64,000 bases of DNA from Baekduia alba. Its GTDB lineage: Bacteria; Actinomycetota; Thermoleophilia; Solirubrobacterales; Solirubrobacteraceae. Shown in pieces: positions 24,229-32,203 of the stretch. The stretch lies in NCBI RefSeq assembly GCF_028416635.1, contig NZ_CP114013.1:4526001-4590000 (forward strand), in the 5' to 3' direction. The notes below the pieces were generated by a model that saw only the letters and a program-made list of their open reading frames with translations, was not told where the DNA came from and made no database searches. The number at the start of each line of letters is the position of its first letter. The stretch's first letter is position 1. Made by a program: the position numbers and the translations under genes.

Positions 24229-25428
24229 ATGTCAAACGACCTCACGACCGACGTCCCGCAGCTCACCCTCGTGCACGGCGACGCGCCCCTTGCGCCGCTG
24301 TCCAGTGAGCGGTCCACCGTGGTGCACGTGGTCGGTGCACGACCCAACTTCGTCAAGATGGCGCCGGTCGTCGCGGCGCTCCGGGAGCGCGGGGCCTTCA
24401 ACCAGGTCCTGGTCCACACCGGCCAGCACTACGACCGCCGGATGTCGGACGAGATCCTCGCCGACCTCGACTTCCCCGAGCCCGACCACTTCCTGGCCGT
24501 CGGCTCCGGGGCTCACGGCGAGCAGACCGCCAAGGTCCTCAGCGCCTTCGAGCGTGTGCTGGTCGACACCCAGCCGACGTTCGTCGTCGTCGCCGGCGAC
24601 GTGAACTCCACGTTGGCCTGCGCGCTCGCCGCGTCCAAGCTCGGCATCCCGATCGCCCACGTCGAGTCGGGCCTGCGCTCGTTCGACTGGACGATGCCCG
24701 AGGAGATCAACCGCGTCCTCACCGACCGCCTGTCGGACCTGCTGTTCACGCACAGCCCCGAAGGCCTGGAGAACCTGAAGGCCGAGGGCGTCGAGGAGAG
24801 CCGCGTCCACTACGTCGGCAACACCATGATCGACTCGCTGCGCCGCTGCGAGCGCCGCGCTCGCGAGCGCCAGCTGGCCGTGCAGCTCGGGGTCGAGCCC
24901 GGCTCCTACATCCTCGTCACGCTGCACCGGCCGTCCAACGTCGACCACCCCTCACGCCTGAGCGGGATCGTCGGCGGGCTCGTCGCCCTGGCCGCGGACG
25001 CGCCGATCGTGTTCCCGATCCACCCGCGCACCCGCGCCCGGCTGGCCGAGGACGGCTCGCTGGCACGCCTCGAGGCCGCGGGCGTGCACTGCATCGAGCC
25101 GGTCGGCTACCTCGACTTCCTGTCCCTCCAGGCCGACGCCGGGGCGGTCGTCACCGACTCCGGCGGAGTGCAGGAGGAGACCTCGGCGCTCGGGGTCCCC
25201 TGCTACACGTTCCGCACCAACACGGAGCGGCCGATCACGATCTCGCACGGCACGAACACGCTGCTGGGCGACGACCCGGCCGAGCTGGCCGGCGTGCGCA
25301 TCTCGAGCTGGGACCCGACGCCGAGCGCGATCTCGCTGTGGGACGGCCACGCTGCCGACCGCCTCGCCGACGTGCTCGTCACCAACTACGCGCTCTGCGC
25401 GGCGCCCGCGGTGCAGGAGCAGCGATGA
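24229..25428 (+). CDS. wecB: Non-hydrolysing UDP-N-acetylglucosamine 2-epimerase
   Basis: Interconverts UDP-GlcNAc and UDP-ManNAc in the cytoplasm. The 399-aa protein has an extra N-terminus of about 30 residues, then VVGARPNFVKMAPV, HTGQHYDRRMSD, VAGDVNSTLACALAA, HVESGLRSFDWTMPEEINR and VTDSGGVQEETSALG, all active-site blocks of the family. Its stop overlaps the next start as ATGA, pairing it with a WecG/TagA-type transferase that uses ManNAc donors. Together they imply a ManNAc (or derived uronate) residue in the polymer. Confidence 0.95.
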   Translation: MSNDLTTDVPQLTLVHGDAPLAPLSSERSTVVHVVGARPNFVKMAPVVAALRERGAFNQVLVHTGQHYDRRMSDEILADLDFPEPDHFLAVGSGAHGEQTAKVLSAFERVLVDTQPTFVVVAGDVNSTLACALAASKLGIPIAHVESGLRSFDWTMPEEINRVLTDRLSDLLFTHSPEGLENLKAEGVEESRVHYVGNTMIDSLRRCERRARERQLAVQLGVEPGSYILVTLHRPSNVDHPSRLSGIVGGLVALAADAPIVFPIHPRTRARLAEDGSLARLEAAGVHCIEPVGYLDFLSLQADAGAVVTDSGGVQEETSALGVPCYTFRTNTERPITISHGTNTLLGDDPAELAGVRISSWDPTPSAISLWDGHAADRLADVLVTNYALCAAPAVQEQR

Positions 25429-26216
25429 CGGCGGCGCCCGTCGCCCCGACGCCCGTCCCGGCTCCGGCCCATAGCCGCGTCGACGTCCTCGGCTGCCCTG
25501 TCGACGCGCTCGACATGGACCAGACCGTCGCGCGCTGCACGCAGCTCATCGACGCCGGCGGCTTCCACCAGCACGTCGCCATCAACGCGGCCAAGCTCGT
25601 CGCGATGCGCGACGACCCGCAGCTGCGCGAGATCATCGAGCGCTGCGACGTCATCAGCGCCGACGGGCAGAGCGTCGTCTGGGCCTCGCGCCTGCTGCAC
25701 GCGCCGCTGCCCGAGCGGGTCGCCGGCATCGACCTGATGGACCGCCTGCTGGCCGAGGCCGTGCGCAGCGGCTACGGGGTCTTCATCCTCGGCGCCCGCA
25801 ACGAGGTGCTCGAGGAGGCGGTGCGCCGCATCCGCGTCAAGCACGAGGGCATCGACATCGCGGGCTTCCGCGACGGCTACTTCGCCGACGACGAGGCCGC
25901 CGGCGTCTGCGCGCAGATCCGCGACTCCGGCGCGTCGATCCTGCTCGTGGCGATGAGCTCGCCCAAGAAGGAGCTCTTCCTCGGCGAGTTCGGCCCGAAG
26001 CTCGGCGTCCCGTTCGTCATGGGCGTCGGCGGCGCGATCGACGTCACCGCCGGCATCACGCGCCGCGCGCCGGCCGCGTGGCAGAGCCTTGGGCTGGAGT
26101 GGCTGTACCGCCTGCTCCAGGAGCCGCGGCGGATGTTCCGCCGCTACGCGGTGACCAACACGCAGTTCCTGGTGATGCTGGCGCGCGCGGTCGCGCGCCG
26201 TCAGAGCCCCAAGTAG
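25425..26216 (+). CDS. WecG/TagA/CpsF-family glycosyltransferase (GT26)
   Basis: 263 aa; transfers ManNAc or ManNAcA to a lipid-linked GlcNAc in known members. Visible blocks are INAAKLVAMRDDPQLREII, ADGQSVVWASRLL (with the conserved Asp and Gln), RVAGIDLMDRLL, FILGARNEVLEEA, GYF and MSSPKKELFLGE, and the C-terminal RRAPAAWQSLGLEWLYRLLQ, the membrane-association segment of TagA. It is coupled to wecB. Its last 16 nt overlap tail-to-tail with the end of the convergent gene at 26201. Confidence 0.9.
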   Translation: MTAAPVAPTPVPAPAHSRVDVLGCPVDALDMDQTVARCTQLIDAGGFHQHVAINAAKLVAMRDDPQLREIIERCDVISADGQSVVWASRLLHAPLPERVAGIDLMDRLLAEAVRSGYGVFILGARNEVLEEAVRRIRVKHEGIDIAGFRDGYFADDEAAGVCAQIRDSGASILLVAMSSPKKELFLGEFGPKLGVPFVMGVGGAIDVTAGITRRAPAAWQSLGLEWLYRLLQEPRRMFRRYAVTNTQFLVMLARAVARRQSPK

Positions 26217-28897
26217 GGCGCCAGCACGTCGTACCAGAGCGAGCGGTTGTAGGAGAACCCGTAGTTGGGGTTGTCGCTCTTGTAGACGTACGGGTCGCTG
26301 CTCGGCGCGCCGTAGATCCACTGCGCCTCGCCCTTGGCGTAGCCACGGTAGCCGCGGTCGAGCTTGTACCACAGGTCCGGCTCGCCGATCCGCAGGCGCC
26401 CGATCGCGTTGGTGGCATCCGTGCTCCCGGCCACCCACTGGCCGGACACGGCCAGGACGTAGGCGTTGACGACGTTGACCTTCGCGCCGTCGTAGGCGTA
26501 CTGCGCGGAGCTGCGCGCGCCGCCGGCGTCGCCGGAGTCGAGCTCGAGCGCCATGCCGAGCGCGCCCTTGTTCGCCAGCCCCGAGCAGCCGGAGACGATC
26601 ATGCCGGCCTGCCCGTCGGCGGTGGAGAAGCCGGCGCCGTCGTTGAGCCCGCACGTCACGTGCGCGCCGAACGTATCGTCGGCCAGCGCCCAGTAGAGGC
26701 CCATCGGGTCGGCGACGGTCGTCCCGTAGTACTTGAACGTGCGGACGGCCGACGCGACCTGGCCGGCGGTCGGCGCGACCGAGCCCGGGTTGTCGACCCT
26801 GTAGTTGAAGGTCGCGGCCAGGTTCGTGAGGCCGTTGGCGCGCAGGTCGGCCAGGAACGCCGCCGCGTCGTAGCCGGTCAGCAGCGACTGCGCGGCCGAC
26901 GGGCCGAAGTAGGCGATGGCCTGGACGACGCCGCCGAGCATGCCCTCGCGGTAGTTGGGGTTCCAATCGCGATGCACGTCGGTGTCGCCGTCGAGCGTGC
27001 GCTGCTGGCCGTTGGACGACACGTAGGGGTTGGTGTCGCTGGTCGTGAAGGCCGAGGAGAACAGCGTCCCCTCCATCACGAGGTCGATCTTGTGCTGCTC
27101 GCCGGCGGTGAGCTGGTCCCAGATCCGCGGCGTGCGGCGGGCGATCGCCAGCGTCGCGGTGCCGTAGCGCTCGTGCTGGGCAGGGTAGCCGCCGTTGGAC
27201 ACCGGCTCGTTGCCGCCGGCGATCAGGTCGCGGATCTGCGCGAGCAGGCGGGCGTCGGCGCTGATGTTGCCGGCGTAGGAGGCGGCGGCGAGGACGACCG
27301 ACGGCCCGGTGTTCCACGCGTCGTTGGTCATGCCGCCGCCGTTGTACTGCCGGCCGTAGCGGATGAACGGCACCGCCTTGGCCGCGTCGACGACGCCCTG
27401 GGCGGGGCTGCCGAGCGCGGGCGTGGCGGGCGGGGTGGTGATCGTCCAGGTCGTGGTCGCGGCGGAGGCGTCCGTGTTGCCGGCGGCGTCGGTGGCCTTG
27501 ACCGAGAACGTGTGCGACCCGACGGCACGCGAGCTGTAGGCCTTGGGTGAGCCGCAGGACGCGTAGGCGCCGCCGTCGAGCTTGCACTGGAACGTCGACC
27601 CCGCCTCGGACGCCGTGAACGAGAACGACGCCGAGGTCGACGTCGTCGAGCCCGTCGGCGCCGACGTGATCGTCGTGTCCGGCGCCGTCGTGTCAGGCGG
27701 CGTCGTGATCGTCCAAGAAGCGGTCGCCGCCGACGCATCCGCATTGCCCGCGCCGTCGATGGCCTTGACCGAGAACGCGTGCGACCCGACCGCGAGCGAG
27801 CTGTAGGCCTTCGGCGACGAGCAGGCGACGAACGCACCGCCGTCGAGCTTGCACTGGAACGTCGAACCAGACTCGGACGCCGTGAACGAGAACGACGCCG
27901 AGGTCGACGTCGTCGAGCCCGTCGGCGCCGACGTGATCGTCGTGTCCGGCGCCGTCGTGTCAGGCGGCGTCGTGATCGTCCAAGACGCCGTCGCCGCCGA
28001 GGCATCGGCGTTGCCCGCGCCGTCGGTGGCCTTGACCGAGAACGTGTGCGACCCGACGGCAAGCGAGCTGTAGGCCTTGGGTGAGCCGCAGGACGCGTAG
28101 GCGCCGCCGTCGAGCTTGCACTGGAACGTCGAACCAGACTCGCTCGCGGTGAAGGTGAACGAGGCCGAGGTCGAGGTCGTCGAGGAGGCCGGCTGCGCCG
28201 TGATCGACGTCTCGGGCGCCGTGGTGTCGACGGGATCCGGGACCGGTTCCGGCGCCGGCTCGACCGGCAGCGGGACCTCCGGCGCCGGCGGCACGACGAC
28301 CGGCGGCACGACGACCGGCGGCACGACGACCGGCGGCGGCACGACGACCGGCGGCAGCGTGCCGAGGTCGCCGGGGACGGACGGCGGAGGAGGTGTCGGC
28401 GCGGGCACCGCGGGCGGAAGGGGCGTCATCCCCACGTGCAGTTGCGGGCACGCGGTGCCGGCCTTGCCCGCCGGCCACCTCTTGGGCAGCGCGCTGAGCG
28501 TGCTTGCCGCCCAGGTGCCCCTGCAGCTCCCCGCCGTCGTGACGGCCGCCGAGCCGCCGGTCGCCAGCAGCGCGACCCACGCGCGGGTCCCGCCGGTCAC
28601 ACTCGTGGTCGCGGGCGCCAGCGTGACGCTGCGCCAGCCCGCTGCGGGGCGCTTCAACGTCCCGGACGCCAGCAGCGCGCCCGGACGACCGTCGGCGTCG
28701 GCGTACCACGCGACGGCCAGCCGGCCGCGCGACGCGCTCGCCAGCCTGAGCCCCACGCTCGCCAGCGTGCCGGCGGCGCTCGGCCGCACCGGCGCCGCGT
28801 AGGCCCTGCCGGGCGCGAGCGTCGCGGCCGATGCCGTGTTCGCCGCGCCGAGGAGCGCGCAGACGAGCAGAGCGATGACCAGGGTTCCCCGCCTCAT
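26201..28897 (-). CDS. Secreted protein with Ig-like repeats and an unrecognised C-terminal domain (paralog of 36116-37999)
   Basis: 898 aa. Signal peptide 1-24. A beta-sandwich-like N-domain (25-155) contains AWYADADGRPGALL. A Pro-rich linker follows (156-222), then three near-identical Ig-like repeats of 89 aa (224-490; each DTTAP...GSTFQCKLDGGA...WTITTPP). The C-domain of about 400 aa (495-898) has FIRYGRQYNGGG, IRDLIAGGNEPV, GGYPAQHERYG, LARRTPRIWDQL, GDTDVHRDWNPNYREGM and YRGYAKGEAQWIYG. It looks mostly helical with conserved aromatics, as in alpha/alpha-toroid polysaccharide lyases, but I cannot name a family. The N-domain and C-domain are shared with 36116-37999, which lacks the Ig repeats. 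The function is unknown; I infer a surface glycan enzyme or binder. Confidence 0.8.
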   Translation of the reverse strand: MRRGTLVIALLVCALLGAANTASAATLAPGRAYAAPVRPSAAGTLASVGLRLASASRGRLAVAWYADADGRPGALLASGTLKRPAAGWRSVTLAPATTSVTGGTRAWVALLATGGSAAVTTAGSCRGTWAASTLSALPKRWPAGKAGTACPQLHVGMTPLPPAVPAPTPPPPSVPGDLGTLPPVVVPPPVVVPPVVVPPVVVPPAPEVPLPVEPAPEPVPDPVDTTAPETSITAQPASSTTSTSASFTFTASESGSTFQCKLDGGAYASCGSPKAYSSLAVGSHTFSVKATDGAGNADASAATASWTITTPPDTTAPDTTITSAPTGSTTSTSASFSFTASESGSTFQCKLDGGAFVACSSPKAYSSLAVGSHAFSVKAIDGAGNADASAATASWTITTPPDTTAPDTTITSAPTGSTTSTSASFSFTASEAGSTFQCKLDGGAYASCGSPKAYSSRAVGSHTFSVKATDAAGNTDASAATTTWTITTPPATPALGSPAQGVVDAAKAVPFIRYGRQYNGGGMTNDAWNTGPSVVLAAASYAGNISADARLLAQIRDLIAGGNEPVSNGGYPAQHERYGTATLAIARRTPRIWDQLTAGEQHKIDLVMEGTLFSSAFTTSDTNPYVSSNGQQRTLDGDTDVHRDWNPNYREGMLGGVVQAIAYFGPSAAQSLLTGYDAAAFLADLRANGLTNLAATFNYRVDNPGSVAPTAGQVASAVRTFKYYGTTVADPMGLYWALADDTFGAHVTCGLNDGAGFSTADGQAGMIVSGCSGLANKGALGMALELDSGDAGGARSSAQYAYDGAKVNVVNAYVLAVSGQWVAGSTDATNAIGRLRIGEPDLWYKLDRGYRGYAKGEAQWIYGAPSSDPYVYKSDNPNYGFSYNRSLWYDVLAPYLGL
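27428..28228 (-). repeat. Three tandem 267-bp repeats encoding Ig-like modules
   Basis: Units at about 28228-27962, 27961-27695 and 27694-27428 have an 89-codon period. Units 2 and 3 are identical over long runs, including their synonymous positions, around 27601-27715 and 27868-27982, pointing to recent duplication or gene conversion. The same unit type occurs five times, more diverged, in the gene at 42494-45670. Confidence 0.85.
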
Positions 28898-28962
28898 ACC
28901 TCGCTCTATCGGCTGCCCCTGTCCGCGTCATGACCTCCGTGCCCAGGTTGCTGGACGTGGCG

Positions 28963-29925
28963 TCAGACGATCGGGACGCGGTACCGCACGGCGCCCTTGA
29001 CCGTCGCCGCGACCTCGACGACGTCGTTGAGCACGTAGAACGGCATGTGCGCCGTGCCGCCGCCCTGCGCCTTGGCCCGGCCGCGGACGTTCATGAGGTA
29101 GGGCAGCGCGAAGAGCGCGGTGATCGGCGCCTTGCGCGTCGTGGCCGCCGCCAGCGCCGCCTGCAGCAGCAGCGGGTGCGTGCGCCGGTAGAAGACGCCC
29201 TGGGGCAGCAGGGCGCGCAGCTCCGGGTTGGCCTTGTAGGTCCGGACGTCCTCGGCGGCGCGCAGCGCGAACTTCAGCACGCCCTTGGGCCCGATCTGGT
29301 GCACGGCGTGGAAGACAAGCGCGTCGGGGGTGAACACGGGGGCCACGCCGTCGCCGACCGCGCGGAAGCCGAGGTCGGTGTCCTCCCCCGCGGGCGCCGG
29401 GTAGTTTTCGTCGAAGCCGCCGAGCCGCTCCAGCACCGCGCGCGGGTAGGCGATGTTGCAGGTCTCGTAATGCGGGCTCTGCGTCGGCAGGTCCAGCGTG
29501 CGCGCGAACGGGCTCATGCCGTCGATCTCGCGCGGGTCCGGCGCGGTGCGGCCCTGGACCAGGACGTCGTCGCGATCGCCCAGCGTCTCGAGCAGCGTCG
29601 CCAGCCACTCGGGCGACGGGCGGCAGTCGTCGTCGGTGAACGCGACGACCGGCGCGGTCGCCGTCCGCCAGCCGCGGTTGCGCGCCGCGGCCGGGCCGCC
29701 CGCCTTGGGCTGCGTGAGCACGGTCAGCGCCAGCGGGCCGGCGGCGGCCGCCCGCGCGAGCACCTCGGGCGTCGCGTCGCGCGAGCCGTCGTCGACGACG
29801 ACCACGTCGAAGCGGTCGGTGCCGAGCGTCTGCCCGGCGAGCGCGTCGAGCAGGATCTGGACGCGCTCGGCGCGGTTGTGCGCGGCGGCGACGACGGTGA
29901 TCAAGGGCGCGTTGGCAGTGGACAT
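28963..29925 (-). CDS. Family 2 glycosyltransferase
   Basis: 320 aa, GT-A fold. TVVAAAHNRAERVQILLDAL at the N-terminus, then VVVVDDGSRD (nucleotide binding), GGPAAARNRGW, FTDDDCRP (DxD metal site) and the acceptor region ETCNIAYPRAVLERLGGFDE with GEDTDLGFR. A C-terminal hydrophobic helical part (LLQAALAAATTR, ALFALPYLMN) suggests membrane attachment. It probably adds one sugar to the lipid-linked unit. The ATG at 29925 lies 17 nt after the stop of the upstream beta-helix gene. Confidence 0.9.
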   Translation of the reverse strand: MSTANAPLITVVAAAHNRAERVQILLDALAGQTLGTDRFDVVVVDDGSRDATPEVLARAAAAGPLALTVLTQPKAGGPAAARNRGWRTATAPVVAFTDDDCRPSPEWLATLLETLGDRDDVLVQGRTAPDPREIDGMSPFARTLDLPTQSPHYETCNIAYPRAVLERLGGFDENYPAPAGEDTDLGFRAVGDGVAPVFTPDALVFHAVHQIGPKGVLKFALRAAEDVRTYKANPELRALLPQGVFYRRTHPLLLQAALAAATTRKAPITALFALPYLMNVRGRAKAQGGGTAHMPFYVLNDVVEVAATVKGAVRYRVPIV

Positions 29926-29942
29926 GTCGCTCCGGGCCGAGG

Positions 29943-31034
29943 CTATCTGGTCGGCCGATCGGTGGGCCCGCACTTGGCCCGCGACCAGCGGTTGTGCATG
30001 TACGTGATCCGGTCGTCGCACTGGTAGGCCTTCATCGGCGCGACGTTGCGCGACAGCACCCAGCGCTGCACGACGTCGCCCGCGGCCGGCAGCGCCCACG
30101 CCTGGTTCGAGCGGTTGCGCGTGATGTGCACGCCGATGCCGTTGCGCACCGACAGCGAGTAGTACGCGGGCGTGACTCCTGAGTGGTCGCTCGTGGCGCC
30201 GAAGAAGTTGTCCTCGATGACGACGTCGCGCACCGGGCCGCCGACGGTGCCGGCGATGTGCAGGTCGAACGTGTCGCAGCGCACGAAGCTCGAGCCGCGC
30301 ACGGTCAGCCGCTGCACGTCGGAGATCTGCAGGCACTCGATGTGCTTGCCGGCGGTCCGGACCTGCCAGTCGTGGAAGCGCACGCCGTCGAACAGGATGT
30401 TGCGCGGCACGATCGGCGGCTGCGCGCCGTAGACGGCGGACACGTCGGGGTGGAAGTCGGCGCCCGGGCCGACGCTGCCGCCGACCATCGCGAAGTTCGT
30501 CGAGCCCTCCAGGAACAGCCCGCCGGCGACAGTGACCCGGCGCAGCGTGACGCGGTCGCAGCGGTGGATCAGGACGCCCGCGACCGTGACGCCGCCGAGG
30601 TCGAACGCGCCCGCGCCGACGTCGCCGGTCCACGGCCCGCAGCGCAGCTCCTCGAACGCGACCTTCGCGCCGGGCGCCGGCCGGACCACGACGGGCGCGC
30701 TGCCCGCCGGCCGAGCGTCGCTCTTCAGGATCTGCGGGCCGTACCGGCCGGCGGCCAGCTGCACGCCGGCGCCCGGCTTCGCCTTGCCCAGCGCGGCGTC
30801 CAGGCTCCCGCACGGGGCAGCGGCCGTGCAGTCCTCACCGGTCGCGCCCGGCGCCACGAAGATCGTCGGCGCGACGCGCTTGGGCTCGGGCGGCGCGGGG
30901 ATGCCGATGTGCTTCGGCGTGGCCGCGGTCGCGTCGGGCACGGCGTCCGAGCCGCCGTCGAAGACTCGCGGCCCGAGCGTGCCGAGCAGCGCCGCGGCGC
31001 CCAGCAGCAACGCGGCGAGGGCCAGCAGTCGCAC
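29943..31034 (-). CDS. Secreted right-handed parallel beta-helix protein, short form (paralog 1)
   Basis: About 363 aa from GTG 31034: an N-terminal hydrophobic anchor or signal (VRLLALAALLLGAAALLG), a linker, then a pectate-lyase-like beta-helix: TIFVAPGATGEDC, VRPAPGAKVAFEEL, LRRVTVAGGLFLEG, FDGVRFHDW, CLQISDVQRLTV, DHSGVTPAYYSLSVRNG. It matches 38002-39852 along the helix but ends at CGPTDRPTR and lacks the final SGFVNA...DIGPYE strand found in the other two paralogs. No start codon of standard type exists further upstream in frame before the previous stop, yet RALRSATPTSPRGP there would make a better signal n-region, so a CTG start at 31082 (CTGA overlap) is possible. The function is presumably glycan binding or cleavage. 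Confidence 0.75.
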   Translation of the reverse strand: MRLLALAALLLGAAALLGTLGPRVFDGGSDAVPDATAATPKHIGIPAPPEPKRVAPTIFVAPGATGEDCTAAAPCGSLDAALGKAKPGAGVQLAAGRYGPQILKSDARPAGSAPVVVRPAPGAKVAFEELRCGPWTGDVGAGAFDLGGVTVAGVLIHRCDRVTLRRVTVAGGLFLEGSTNFAMVGGSVGPGADFHPDVSAVYGAQPPIVPRNILFDGVRFHDWQVRTAGKHIECLQISDVQRLTVRGSSFVRCDTFDLHIAGTVGGPVRDVVIEDNFFGATSDHSGVTPAYYSLSVRNGIGVHITRNRSNQAWALPAAGDVVQRWVLSRNVAPMKAYQCDDRITYMHNRWSRAKCGPTDRPTR

Positions 31035-31075
31035 CGGCCCGCGCGGCGAGGTGGGCGTGGCGGAGCGCAGCGCTC

Positions 31076-32203
31076 TCAGCCCTGGAGCGCCGACTCGCGA
31101 CCGGCCCACGCCTCGAGGGTCCAGCCCATCGAGTACGGACGGTCGGTCGGGTTGACCTCGGTCAGGCGCGCGGTGCGCCCCGGCGTCGGCAGCCCGGCGC
31201 GCGACGCGGCGGTGCGGGCGGCCAGCGCGCCGCGGTCCGGGCCCTTGCGGCGGCGGATCGAGCGCAGGACGAGCTGCTCGCCCGGCTCGACCATGTCGCG
31301 GGCGAGCTCGTTCTGCCCCCAGATCCAGCGCAGGCCGTGGCCGACGGCGCGCACGTAGCGCTCGTCGCCGCAGACCTCGGCGAGGTCCAGCAGCGCCATC
31401 GGCGCCATCGCGTGCTGATGGACGCAGTAGATCTCGTAGCGCTCGACGACGGTGCCGCGCTCGGCGTCGAACAGCCACGGCCAGCCGCCGTCGGGAAGCT
31501 GGAGCTCCAGCAGCCGGTCGGCCAGCGCCTGGGCGGCCGGCAGCGCGCGCGGGTCCAGCCCGTGGCGCGCGACGGCGGTCAGCGCCTGCACGGCGTAGAT
31601 CTGCGTGGCGAAGTTCGGGAAGCGCCGGCGCCAGCCCGCGGCGCCGTGGTGGCGGAACAGGCCGCTCTGCGCGCGGTTGGCGCCGAGCAGCTGGTCCAGC
31701 GCGCGTGCCAGCAGGCGCTCGCCCTCGACGCCGCCGCCGGCCGCGACGTGATGCGCCAGCCCGGTGACGATCCAGCCCATCTCCATGCCCAGCCGCGCGG
31801 GCAGGCCGCCGCCGGAGGCCAGCGCGACGTCCAGGCGGGCGGCGTAGCCGGCGCCGCGGCCCCAGCCGCCGCGCGCGTCGGCCCAGAGGTACAGGCCGTA
31901 GTCGCCCGGGTCCAGCTCGGCGTCGTCGAGGTTGGCCTCCAGCGCGGCCTCGACCTGCGCGAGGTCGAGCGTCGGCGCGTAGCCGGCAGCTTGCGCCTTC
32001 TGGAGGCCGAGCAGCGCCATCAGCGTGTAGCGCAGGGAGCGGCCGCGCGTGCCGGCCTCGCCGAGGACGCGCTCGTAGCAGAGCACGCCGGGCTCGTCGG
32101 CGCGGGCGAACGTAGGGATCGAGGCCAGCGCGAGCTCGACGAGGCCGCCGACCTCGTCGCGCGTGGCCTCGGGCACGGTGGTGGTCTTCGCCGTGGTCGT
32201 CAC
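31076..32203 (-). CDS. Putative alpha/alpha-toroid protein of unknown function
   Basis: 375 aa, no signal peptide or membrane helix, so cytoplasmic. It is mostly helical with repeated small-residue/aromatic helices: LRYTLMALLGLQKAQAAGY, YGLYLWADARGGWG, MEMGWIVTGLAHHVAAGG, FATQIYAVQALTAVARHG, LELQLPDGGWPWLFD (resembling a QW-type motif of terpene-cyclase-like toroids) and EIYCVHQHAMAPMALLDLAE. This suggests an alpha-barrel as in sugar epimerases, GH-like or prenyltransferase-like proteins. I do not recognise the family. The start is GTG 32203 within the GT4 stop (GTGA), so it is coupled to glycan assembly. Confidence 0.65.
   Translation of the reverse strand: MTTTAKTTTVPEATRDEVGGLVELALASIPTFARADEPGVLCYERVLGEAGTRGRSLRYTLMALLGLQKAQAAGYAPTLDLAQVEAALEANLDDAELDPGDYGLYLWADARGGWGRGAGYAARLDVALASGGGLPARLGMEMGWIVTGLAHHVAAGGGVEGERLLARALDQLLGANRAQSGLFRHHGAAGWRRRFPNFATQIYAVQALTAVARHGLDPRALPAAQALADRLLELQLPDGGWPWLFDAERGTVVERYEIYCVHQHAMAPMALLDLAEVCGDERYVRAVGHGLRWIWGQNELARDMVEPGEQLVLRSIRRRKGPDRGALAARTAASRAGLPTPGRTARLTEVNPTDRPYSMGWTLEAWAGRESALQG

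Noticed and set aside
27428-28228. Regular repeats as a possible CRISPR array
   Set aside because: The period is 267 bp and in frame with a secreted protein; there are no short repeats with unique spacers.
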